Shown here: positions 53,726-64,000 of the stretch, piece by piece | Numbering within the stretch: the stretch's first letter is position 1 | How the letters are laid out: each line of letters begins with the position of its first letter | Assembly (NCBI GenBank): GCA_037176725.1 | Contig: JAZBRS010000029.1 | Coordinates: 123,723,001 to 123,787,000 of the forward strand | Length of the DNA: 64,000 nucleotides | From: Posidonia oceanica | Taxonomy: Eukaryota > Streptophyta > Magnoliopsida > Alismatales > Posidoniaceae | Direction: 5' to 3' | Notes under the pieces: model-generated | Told to the model about the DNA's origin: nothing | Database searches by the model: none | What the model saw: only the letters and a program-made list of their open reading frames with translations | Program-made: the position numbers and the translations under genes

Positions 53726-56251
53726 TGTTGACACCCCATTTTTGGCAGTTGGACATTGGTAACTCTCTTTGGAAGCTTGCTCGGATCGTGGCATGGCATA
53801 CACAAACCCTAACCCCACTCAAACCCCATTCAAACCCTAACCTAGACCAAAACCATCAAACCTAATCCAAAGCCTAATCCCAAACCCTAATCCAGACTTA
53901 AACTAGAACCTCCAACCTAAACCTACCCAAACCCAATTCACACCAAACCCCAGGCCCATTAGTAGCCCAACACACCCTGCAGCAGGCCCTATTAAGTCAG
54001 GTAGCCCTTGTCACCTATCATAGCGGTGACTAGTGCTGTCGCCGCTAATAGTGCCAACTTGGGTTGTCACCGTTCTAAGGGGTGACTCACTGAGAGAACC
54101 AGAGCAGCCCCGCCACCCGTTTGAACACTCCCGCGGCGCGCGTTTGGATGCTTCCGGCCAATCCCCACACCTAGCCCTGACACCACCACGTCCTCCCACG
54201 ACCTCGTCCCCACAATCCCACGATCTCCCCACCTTGCCCTACCACCAAGACCCTCTATACAGCTTGACCGAACAAAATCACAACCCAACACCCATTTCCT
54301 CCATTACCGTCGAACTGAGAAAGAGCCAGAGAGAATTCTAAGCGATCCCGAGAAAACCAGAGCCTCCTCTCGTGCGAGTGAAAGTCCCTAGAGTGTTCCC
54401 CATCATTCAGGCCACCGGTCCGGAGCTTCCCGTGCCCGCAGTCGCCGTGCCAAGCTCGTCGTCCATCGTCGCACCCATCTTCGCCGTCCATCTCTCCGGC
54501 CAACTCCACAGGTAGTTCCTCTTCCCCTTTAGCGTGGCTAAGGCCTTGGGAACCTTCCTGGCCTTCTTCCCCCACTACCCGACCCATCGAGCCCGCTCCC
54601 CATGTTCCCAGCCGTCTCTTCGGTCGGTGACACACAGCGACGCCTGCGAGCATCAAGCGGAGGCCAGGAAAAAGGCGGCGGCCATCCCCTTTAGCTTGCA
54701 TTGCATCCCTCGTGTCCCTCTCACCCTCACCAAGCTTCATAGCCCGATTCTTTGGATTGTTGGCCGCTCCCGTGGCCTGAATTCATCGAACTCCGGTGGT
54801 GAAAAGGAGGGGGACGGGTGGAGCGATCGACCCACCCATTTCCTACATTGAGGGTGTGGTTGTGTTCATGGGAATGCCGTCATGCTTTTCCGATTGACAC
54901 CAACCCATTTCGCGTCACCGGAGTCGCGTGCTTCGACGTCGAAGTTCGACACCTGGACTGTCGCCGGTCGGAGTTTGGGCCGGCGTATCTCATGGCTCAA
55001 GCGACTATTTTGCATGTTGATTGTATGCTTTTACTCATGGATGTATGCTCTTCATTTTCATGTGTTTAGTTGCATGATTTGCATCGCCAGAGGCACAAGA
55101 TTTGGCGACGAAGCTCGGCCACTGGACTGCCAAGTGAGTCGCCTATCCTAGAGACGACTCACCTCGTGTTTCAAGCAGTCCCTTGGCCGGACTTTGAGCC
55201 AGCGTATCTCATGGCTCAGGCATCCATTTTGCATACCAAATGCATGGTTTTGTTCCTAGACATGCCTTCTATATTTCTATGTATTTTGTTTCATGTTTTA
55301 CAATGTTTGTATGTCCCTTAGCCAGCGATGAAGTTGACTGTCTAAAGTAGCTGGCAAAGGGCTCTGTCGCCTATCTGACAGGCAACTTGTGCCGTCGCCA
55401 CTCCCACAGGCGACATGCACCGCTGCCGCTCCTACTGGCGACGTGACTTGTCGGTGTGATGACAGGCGGCGCACGCCTGAGCTCAGACAGTGGACAAAGT
55501 CCATGTTTGCCGCCTTGCCTTTCATTTACTTGACTTGCTTAGCTTCGATTTTGCTCTCCTGTTTTGTTTATCATTACATCATGTTATTTCAACTTAAATT
55601 AGTCGTTTTGGCATGGTTTTTACTAAGCTTAGCATGTTTTACGAATACATGTTGCATGCTGCCCTTTGCATCGCATGGCTCAACCCGACGTTTTGGTTTC
55701 TCGCTTGCATCCATTAGGACGATGATGCTTACTGTTTAGACTTCTTTAGAACCGTGGTACGTCCGGTTTAGATACCAACGGTGCCGCTGAGCACATAGAT
55801 CGCATGTTTTGTTTTCCCTCATGCATCATGACATTAAGCACACATTTAAGCATGTTAAAGCATTCATAGCATGGCATAGCATTCCTCGCCTACGGGCGTA
55901 CAGTTAATGACAAGCACTGCCGACATTCCCGCATATGCGAGCGAAAAGCCTAGAAAGACCGATGCCGGGCGTGTGGGGGTGCCTAACACCTTCCCCATAC
56001 GTAACAGGAGTCCTTTCCCTTTCTCTGGCTTGAAATGACCATTATGCCCTTATCCTAGGCACGAATCATATTTTTGCATAACATTGCACGCATTTGCATG
56101 TTTTTCATGCTTTCTTCGATTTTCCTCGTCTTCCGATTTAATAAACTAGGTGGCGACTCCGTTTTGTCTTATTCTTTGTTTTCTTCGCCATTCTCCATGA
56201 CCTCTCTTTTTCACCCATGCTGGTCAATCCGGCATCGCGGTGGTTACCACA
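53726..56251 (+). repeat. 5' LTR of element D
   Basis: 2526 bases from TGTTGACACCCCATTTTTGG to GGTTACCACA, with the PBS two bases later. AAACCCTAAC-like repeats occur at 53810-53960. Hairpins include GTCACC/GGTGAC at 54010-54030 and 54066-54085 and GTCGCC/GGCGAC types near 55130 and 55365-55445. The conserved AGAAAGACC...GGTGCCTAACACC block starts at 55952, and TGGCGACTCC is at 56151-56160. Confidence 0.85.
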
Positions 56252-56252
56252 G

Positions 56253-56270
56253 TGGCGACTCCGCTGGGGA
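56253..56270 (+). promoter_or_regulatory. Primer-binding site, element D
   Basis: TGGCGACTCCGCTGGGGA, one base after the LTR end, the same site type as in element B. Its first ten bases duplicate 56151-56160 inside the LTR. Confidence 0.8.
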
Positions 56271-57367
56271 TTTTAGACTCCAGCTTTCGTTTTGACTTTT
56301 CGCTTGCGTGGTTTCTTTCGCTTGTGCATGCCTTGCCTGCTTGCCTGTTTGCTTATGCATGCTTTATCTCTTGCTTAATGCCATGCCTAAATACTTGCTT
56401 GACGCAATAATACATGCCTTTTGAGTGGTGAATGTTTTGTTTTACACAAATACTATGCCACTACACATGCACATGCCATTTATTCTTGCCTTTTGATATA
56501 ATGAATGCTTCCTTTCACCATCATGTCCACAACACTTGCACATGCCATGTACATGCCTTTTGCCTTGGTATATGATTGATTGCATGCCATGACTCCATGT
56601 TTCTTTCCCTTTTGCATATGCCATGCTTAGGATATTAGAGACATACTTGCTTCTCTTTGGCTTAATTTAAAAGCAACAAATAATGCCAAACAATAAAACT
56701 TAAGCACAACTAAAGCCAAACTTGCAATTCTCCCCCTTTGGCCAAATAAAACGCAATTAAAATACATCAAAGCATACCTGCATGATTGAGCATTTAGAAA
56801 GCATGCATCTTCTCATCCCTGAGTCCACCTACTTAGTCTGAGAAGGACAGTCCCGGTCTCTTGTCCCATCGCTTTGGCGTGGGCGAGTTGATCGGTCTGT
56901 CCCCCCTTGTCTAGGGTCGCATCGGTGTTAGTAGAGGGGACAACCCATGCTTTGGTAGGGTTGAGGCTCCTAACGCACCACCCGTTATCGCCTGAGCTTT
57001 GGCCAGGATTTAGACAGGGACCTACTTTCTGACTTGAGTCAATACACCCACATCCCTTGTGAGCTTGTCCGAGTATACAGCCTACTCAGGACATACATGG
57101 TGAGAGAGCGCATGATAGGACATTCATCTGCATGTATGCCATTCATATCACCATAACCACTTGCATTGCGTCTTCTGTCCAGGACCTAACCTGATTTGCT
57201 CTGCTTGTTTACAGGTAGGTGCGAGGTCCTCAGCTGGAGCTCGAGCGTCTCAGTCCCGGGCAGCTCCCCATGGTCCCCCTCTCTTTTCGGGCTGTTCGTC
57301 GCCTTCAACGATAGCTCGTCCTAGGACTCGTGCATCTCCTTTTCGCCGCAGCCCTATCCTTACCCGC
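56271..57367 (+). other. Leader of element D
   Basis: No ORF of note. 56804-57095 is the block shared with B. TTTACAG at about 57213 is a possible splice acceptor. It ends in CTTACCCGC, where the solo LTR is inserted. Without the insertion it would read into the gag start as in B. Confidence 0.7.
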
Positions 57368-60092
57368 TGTAGACACCCCATTTTGACAATCTTTTGTCGG
57401 AGAATTTCTGGAAGTTTGCTCGGAAGGTGGTATGGCAAATCCTATTCAAAACCCTACCCAAAACCAACCCAAAACCATCCAATTCCATTTCCCAAACCAT
57501 CCAATTCCATTTCACAAACTCAACCCAAGCTTTAAACCAATCCAAGCCCAATAGCAGCCCACTTTACTGAGTGGCACGTTCAGGCGCCGCATGCAGAGGC
57601 GACTAGACCTCTTCGCCAAGATTAGTGGCGACTGAGTTTTGCGCCATGGCTAGCGGCGACTGGACTATAACTCAAGACACCGCCCAAGCCTCGCTGCCAC
57701 AGCCACTGCCGGTTGTCATCACCTGCCACCCGTCCCCTTGGCCACTTACTCGCCCACTCCCGGCCACCCGCTAGCCGCCAAGACCCATTTACTTCTTTGG
57801 CCGCACTTACTCACCTCGCCGGCCACTTGCCACACACATCTCCTTCCACCGCCTTCACCAGTCGCCTGCCATCGACAACTTCGACGTCCTCGCTTGCCCG
57901 CATTTACTCCCTTTCCTTTCCCCACTTACTTCTCTACCAGAGCCGGCCCTCTTCCCGCTCTCACGACCCCCACTGCGCCTTTCGTCCTTGTGTGCAGAGG
58001 CAACCATCGAACAAAACCCATCTCTTGCCGCCTAAACCCAACACCATTCTCACTCTCACACACACCACACTTGCAATTCAGAGCTTCCAAGTGAGCAATT
58101 GAGAATCCCTAGAGTGTTCCCCATCCTTCCTTGTGGGATCCCAAGCATTCCAGAGCGATCCAAACCCTTTCCAAGCCTCGCCATTACCTTCTTCTCCAAC
58201 TCCAATCACCCTCTCCGCCAACTTCGGCGAGCCACAGAGGTGGTTTTCCTAACCACATTGCTTGTTTAGGGGTCCGGGAAGCTTCCCGGACCTCTTCCTT
58301 TCCTTTTAGAATAGTTAGTTAGTGTCTTTGCGCTCTCGGTCAGTCCAACGGTCGAGGAGGCGCGGCAACGCCAGCGAGGTGCTGGCGGAGGCGGGATAGA
58401 GGCACGAGCCTCTCTCCTCGACCTGGGGACGCTCCCTTGCATCCTCCTCCATGCCACGAAGCTTCCTAGCCAACTCCTCATGCCTTCGGCCGCCTCTATG
58501 GCCGGAGCTCGACGGACGACGGCGGCGCAAAGTGGAAGAGGTGGGTGGAGCTCCTCAAGCCACTATTTTCCACACCGAAGGTGTAGTTCGTGGGAACGCC
58601 GTCGTGCTTCCCCGACCCTCCTCGGTATTTTAGGCTTCGCCCTCGCGGCGAATTTCGACGTTGAAGTCTAGTGATTGGACTGCCAGGTCAGGCGCCAGCG
58701 TGAGCGGCGACTAACCTGCAACTCGACCTGCTTGCCGGTCTGACTTTGAGTTGCAGCTCCAGTCAACTCAAAGTCCCATTTTACTTGTTTGATATATGTT
58801 TGTAATCTTGGATGTTAGATCTGCATGTTTGTATGATTAGATTTCCGTTTCGCATCTTCGTGGGTTCTGGATTTGGCCATGAACTTGGCTGTTTGAGCTA
58901 TTGGAGTTGCAGGTCTGTCGCCAGTCCAACCAGCGACTCGGCTGCAACTCGAGTTAGCCCTCCGGCCAACTTCAAGCCTTTGTATCTCGCAACCCATTTG
59001 GCCATCTTACTGTCTGGATGCATGCTTTTGCTCCTGGTTATGCCAGCTTTAGCTCCATGTGTTTAGTTTCGAGTTTTACTTGGATTATCAAGCGTGTTCT
59101 TGGCAATGAAAGCCATTGTCTGGAAAAGCTGTGCGTGGCCATGTCGCCTGATGCAGCGGCGACCAGCTTGGGCGCCACTCACTGTGGCGACTGGGTTGGC
59201 TGCTACTCTCAGTGGCAACCCACTCTGCAGTCCAGGCAGTGAGCGAGCCGCTGTTTTGCAGCCTTATCGCCTCACTTTCTCGACTTGATTTTATACTGAT
59301 CTTGGTGTTGAGCATGCTATCTGTAATGCCTAGGTTTTAATTTTCCATTTCATATCACTTTCATATCCCTTTTGTGGCAATGATCGCTGCTGTGTGGGGA
59401 GCTGGGTTTGTGCCTCTACCGCCAGCCCTACCGGTGACAAACACAGGTGCCTGTCAGACAGGCGACCCATGCACTGATCCAGGCGGTGAGCTTAGTCGCC
59501 TTTGCAGTCGTTGTTCGCTTGTTTTATTCAACTTTTGCGATTACAGATTTGTTTCCCTTGTCGTTTATCGCCTCTCCACGATGTTTTATCTTTGATCAAT
59601 CGCTTTTAAATAAGGTTTGCTAAGCTTCGCATGGTTTATAATTGCATGTTGCATACCACCTTATGACGAACATAAATCGACATTTATTTGCCAACATTTG
59701 CCACACAATAGTGGATCAGTAAAGAAAGACCGATTCCTCGGGCATGTCGGGGGTGCCTAACACCTTCCCCACACATAACAGAAGTCCTTAGCCTTTCTCT
59801 GGACCGTATTGACTTTGTGTCACACATTTGCATTAGATTTCGCATGCTTTCGAAATACATAAGTTTTCCTTGCACGTTCTTTATAATGTTTTCCTAGTTT
59901 TTCCATTTTAATAAATTAGGTGGCGACTCCTTTTCTTTTATTTTATTTTTCTTTTGCGTTCGTCTCTGTTTTCTGGTGCTTTCGAGTCGAATATCCCTCC
60001 TCGGATCCAACCGCTAATAGTGGCCTACTATCGGTCAGTGTATGCGAGCTTTGGCATCGTGCATGGACGCGCCGATTTCCAGAGTTACTACA
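57368..60092 (+). repeat. Solo LTR F inserted upstream of gag of element D
   Basis: TGTAGACACCCCATTTTGAC...TTACTACA, 2725 bases. It is flanked by CCCGC (57363-57367) and CTCGC (60093-60097), a five-base target duplication with one mismatch. Flanking sequence joins to give the CTTACCC...TCACGGTCAGCCATGG context that B has uninterrupted at 31508-31530. It contains GTCGCC/GGCGAC hairpins (57580-57660, 58690-58715, 58915-58940, 59140-59215, 59440-59470), the shared block from 59723, and TGGCGACTCC at 59931-59940. No internal region is present, so this is a solo LTR. Confidence 0.85.
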
Positions 60093-60109
60093 CTCGCTCA
60101 CGGTCAGCC

Positions 60110-62370
60110 ATGGCCCAGCATGCCAGCGAGCCTCTTGGTTCTGTTGCCTTGGAGGAGATACCCATCTTGGTTTCTCCTACTGCTGCTGCTTCCCCTTCTC
60201 TCCACGAATTCTATTTCTGGGTGCATGACGACCCTTTGTATACCACAAGGGAACTGCGGGTCATAGTCAGTCTAGAGCTTGTCACCGACTCTGTCGCGGT
60301 GACCGCCACTCAGGCTCTGGATACCCCTCCTCTCACCCCCTCCTTGTGCTTTCCTGTTTCAGGAACTCAGCCGGCTGTAGCTACTTCTGTTGTAGGGTCT
60401 GTCTCTCTCGGCTCTTTTGCTTTCGTGCCCCCTTCAGCAGCTATCCCTTTGCCTCCTGGCTCATTGGTCGATGGGTCCTCTGCCATGCGAACGCAGCACC
60501 TGTCGGCTATGGCCCAGAGGTTGCAAGGCATGGCCCTTCCTTCTAGCCCTACTTCCTCGTTTCCTCTTTTTGTGACCCCTAAGGTTCTGGTGCAGCCCAC
60601 TGTAGTTTTGCAGGCTCACCACAATGCTTTTCCGCCCTTACCATCGCCCCAGCTCCTCACAACTTCGGCGATGGGGGCACCTTATCGGCCTCCTACACCC
60701 ACACAGCACTTTGCACAGCATGCAACTCCATAACCTGGTGTCCAATCCCTTGGATTGGTAGGAGCACAGCACCTATTGAAACCGTTGCCCGGAACTGTAC
60801 CAGCGCAACAGCTGCTACTCCCACACACTGCACAATATACTGCACAGCATGCTATTTACTCATCCCCTATGCATCAGCAGATTCAGGCTCCAGCATGCAT
60901 GGCACCGCACTCTACACTCTCGCACGAGTATGCTGGCCCTCACACCTCGGCACCAGGCGGCGTGATGGTGGATCCGAAGGAGCGCTTTCGCGTGACCCAC
61001 ACAGCATACACAGCACCTACCTTAGCTGCACCTATCTCGACAGTAGCAACTTCGGATGCCCTCTTGACCAGGATGGGTGATCTAGAGAGAACACTTTGTC
61101 AAGTGCAAGGCCAGGACCACCAACCCTACCAATTCCAGGACCTCTGCTACTTTCCAAAGGCGACACTCCCAGCGAATTTCCGCATCCCGGAATTCGACAA
61201 ATACAATGGTAGAAGCTGCCCAATTGCACATCTGAAGGCGTACTGCAGCACTCTCGCTTAGCTTCAGGTTTACGATCGGCTACTGATTCATTTGTTTCAG
61301 AAGAGTCTGACGGGTCCCGCACTCAAGTGGTTTACTTCACGCAACATGGCCACCATCAAGACTTGGGACGACCTTTCCCAAGCGTTCCTGGAGCAATATT
61401 CCTTCAACCTTAACTTGATTCTAAGCGCGAGGATCTTGTCTCACTTCGGCAAAAGCCCCATGAACCATTCGGGGAGTACGTCGGCCACTGGCGCACCTTA
61501 GCCTCCCAGGTCAAAGATAGGCCCTCAGACGAGGAGTCTATTGAGATCATCATCAACGGGGCACAACCAGCAACTGGGGCTCTGCTTAGCATCCAACTCG
61601 TCACTAGCTTTGCATCGCTGTCTCGGGCTGGTGCTCACGTGGAAAGGTCGCTGCGAAGTGGAAACTTCCCCACACTCGCTGAGTTCGCAAAACGAGCCAT
61701 CGCCTCCAGCAGCAACAACAAGGGCAGCAACGACTCCGATGTCCGCTACCACAAGAAGCCAACCGTCGCTTGCATCGATTCTCCCGCAGAGCCTACCCTC
61801 GCAGCCAGCCAGCCCAGCTCATCTCAGCTTGCATCAGCACATAGCTTAGCACACACCACACAGAGCACTGCCACCGTCGAGCCGATGCATCAAGTCGCAC
61901 TAGCTCGGCAAGGACAACAGCCTAAGCAGAGACAAGGCCGCCACACTGAGAGCGACTTCACCCCACTTGATGAGCCACTGAGCGCCGTCTTTCCTCAGGT
62001 TGTGTCACTTCTGAGGCTCCCAAAAACTCATCCACCACCAAACCCTCTCCCATGGTGGTATGATACGAGCACGTACTGCAACTACCATTGAGCCACGGGG
62101 CACTCAACAGATAATTGCCACACTCTTCGGGACGTCATTCAGAACCTAATTGACAACGGAGTCATCGCTGTCAGTCCACAGGAGGCAACACACACACCTG
62201 CACCTGCACACCCTAGCATAGCCAGCCTTTCCTCGCCCGAGCCTGCAAGCTCTGAGGATCCTAGGACCTCAGGGGTCTATCTTCTCGCTCCCGCTCTTGC
62301 TGATTCCAGCCCTTCCTCGATGGATCCCTTTGATCTCATCGATTTGATCTCTTCTCCTACTTCTTCTTAG
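60110..62370 (+). pseudogene. gag, element D
   Basis: ATG at 60110 (MAQHASEPLGSVA) matches the B start. A Pro/Ser/Thr-rich N-terminal half precedes the core: QFQDLCYFPKATLPANFRIP, FDKYNGRSCPIAHLKAY, LTGPALKWFTSRNMATIKTW and QAFLEQYSFNLNLI. A knuckle-like TYCNYH then GHSTDNC follows. Breaks are TAA at 60731, TAG at 61259 (CAG in B), a one-base loss near 61418 and TGA at 62089. The frame ends at TAG 62368. No protease follows. Confidence 0.82.
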
Positions 62371-64000
62371 CCCTATCCTTAGGGGGGCAGCCTAGAGCTA
62401 GCCTGTCTACTGAGCATCGATCCGAGTTTGCCAGCACAGCACCCTAGATACCAATAAAGGCACGGACCAACAACAACCCAGGCAATGTCAGTCTCAATGA
62501 CCTCAACAGTATTGCCAACAACGACAGCAGCAAGCAGCAAACAATGGGGACCAGTGCTGTATCCTTTGCATGTTTCCTTTTTGCATTCCTTTTCTTTCAA
62601 AAACTGAAAAACACAACAAAAAAAATCATCAAAAACCCAAAAGCAAAAAAACAAAAACAACATCTGCATGCCAACCATCGCCCGATGACGAAAATCGGAA
62701 AGCAAGCCCACTGGAAGGAGAGAGCCATCCCTTCTCAATTGACACTACCCTGATGACCAGGTAAGTGAGAGAGCCACCATTCACTGAGAGTAGGGCGAAG
62801 TGTCCAAACTCCATAAAGGGCCTGCACCTCCCAGAGGGAGAGAAAATGATAGGGCAACTGAGAGAGTGAGCCAAAAAGAAAATGCAAACTCGCACAGGCA
62901 TAAAAGAAAACATGCAGACAGAAGGCGAAGATAGAAGTCAGCCCAAGAGAGGGACACGTGGATTAGCCCTATCCCCGCCAAACCTTGGAGAGTAGTCGAA
63001 GCATGCGCCTGGGAAGCCAACATCTCCGAAGGGACTAGCCACCCCTTCCTACAACAAAAGCCTCCAGTCTAGACCAGGTGCCTATTACCTCCAAGTCAAG
63101 GATAGAGCGAACCCAAGCATCCGTGAGGGAGCAGAAAAGGAAAAAAGAGAATCTCAAAAGAGCAAGTGTAGTGCCCAAAGGAGCTTGGCACAGAGCCCGA
63201 TCCATCACCCACAGAGAGCTTGAGCGTCACCACCCACCAAGGAGAGCCACCCACAACTTGTGAGTCCTGGTAGGGTCTATTAAGTCGAGGGCTTCCTCCT
63301 CCTTTCCAGCAGGCATGAATGCTTTCCAGCATAACTGAGGGCAGATAAATGAAAACCTTTAATAATCAAACAACTTGCTTGATCATGCTATACTCCTTGC
63401 TTATGCATAACCCCACAGGTTCTACTTCAGCATTTCCGACCAGGGGCATGACAACCGTCTTCTAGTCAAAGCGCATATATCAGAGCACTTTCAGAGCAGA
63501 CATGTGACAGCCCACAGCACAAACCTTGCATCCTCCACCAGGAAACAGAGCTGCTGTCCCAGCACAACTGCAAGTCCAATATAACACTGCAGGCTATCCA
63601 TGCCCCACAAGCATCAAGCACGAACAACAAGCATCGGCAACCGGTGACAGCACTCTCTTTGCAGTCAGTAGCAAGCAAACCCACCTTCAGAGGTGAGCAT
63701 CAGCGAACAGGCGTCATCCAGTGCCTCAACCAGCACTCAACAGCAGTGACCCAGGAGCACCTACAAATCGAAGTCCTCGGCAAACATCCTTTCAGCCAAA
63801 CCAGCCGGCTGGCCCCCCAGCTTTCGCATCTCCCTTTGTCTTGCTCACTTGTAGAGCGAACCCATCTGCGTCCCGATATCAGGGGCAAGTCAACTACTCT
63901 TTGCTATCATTCCTCAATGCCAGGAGCATCTCATTTGTCCTTCAGTATTGCCTTATCCAGCTCTACATTTTGTCACCGACATGCGTCTCGGTTGACAAAC
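62371..64000 (+). other. Deletion junction and 3' region, element D
   Basis: After gag there are about 290 bases I cannot place, then from 62665 to 63345 the post-integrase spacer of A and B, including the CCGAT/ATCGG stem (62682-62698). CCCCACAG at 63418 stands where A and B have the acceptor before ORF2, but no PMD ORF follows. GATATCAGGGGC at about 63877 is a remnant of the GATACCAGGGG hairpin. The rest, to the window end, shows no gene. Confidence 0.65.

Larger units (their letters stand above)
53726..64000 (+). mobile_element. Element D: gag-only Tat-type element, right end outside window
   Basis: LTR, PBS, leader and gag match the Tat plan. After gag (stop at 62370) the sequence passes straight into the post-integrase spacer known from A and B, without protease, RT, RNase H, integrase or ORF2. 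It is therefore a non-autonomous deletion derivative. A solo LTR (57368-60092) interrupts its leader. Confidence 0.82.

Noticed and set aside
53810..53960. Interstitial telomere
   Set aside because: Only scattered AAACCCTAA-like words, not a tandem array, and inside an LTR.

Overview
This window is repeat-rich nuclear DNA of a seed plant. I see no host gene. Nearly all of it is nested and decayed LTR retrotransposons of the Ty3/gypsy class, mostly the Tat (Ogre-like) lineage. The lineage call rests on RT and integrase motifs, an extra archaeal-type RNase H between RNase H and integrase, LTRs beginning TGTAGACACCCC or TGTTGACACCCC, a TGGCGACTC(C/T)GCTGGGGA primer-binding site, and extra coding DNA downstream of integrase. 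The species cannot be named from what I see.

Layout. Element A (+, 1-11642, left end outside the window) has broken RT, RNase H, aRNH and integrase, a plant-mobile-domain-like ORF2, a hairpin array and a 3' LTR. It sits inside an E-type LTR (11643-13052). That LTR abuts element C (-, 13053-22917), a different Tat-like element with two tandem protease domains. A left-truncated D-type LTR (22918-24430), a hairpin-repeat block (24431-25563) and the start of another E-type LTR (25564-25944) follow. Element B (+, 25945-48311) is inserted in that E LTR. It is the most complete copy: 5' LTR, PBS, leader, gag, protease with G-patch, RT, two RNases H, integrase, ORF2, two hairpin arrays, and a 3' LTR cut off at 48311. 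Next come another E-type LTR (48312-49568), the leader and LTR of a reverse-strand element using an initiator-Met-type PBS (49569-53504), and element D (+, 53726-64000, running off the window). D has gag but no pol or ORF2, and a solo LTR sits 17 bases upstream of its gag start.

The recurring unexplained signal is short inverted-repeat modules in every LTR and in several internal non-coding regions. Each family uses its own stem: GTTGGACGC/GCGTCCAAC in 29-base quanta (A, B, C); GTCGCC/GGCGAC (D, E, F); TCGGCATAC/GTATGCCGA (the iMet-type LTR); CCTCG/CGAGG (A 3' region); GATAAGT/ACTTATC, 22 copies (B 3' region). Many copies carry paired changes that keep the stem. This could reflect selection on RNA or single-stranded DNA structure, or templated correction of imperfect palindromes.

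How the parts fit: A and B are decayed relatives of an autonomous element, D looks like a gag-only passenger sharing B's leader, and many stop codons are CAG>TAG or CTGG>CTAG changes typical of methylated plant repeats.
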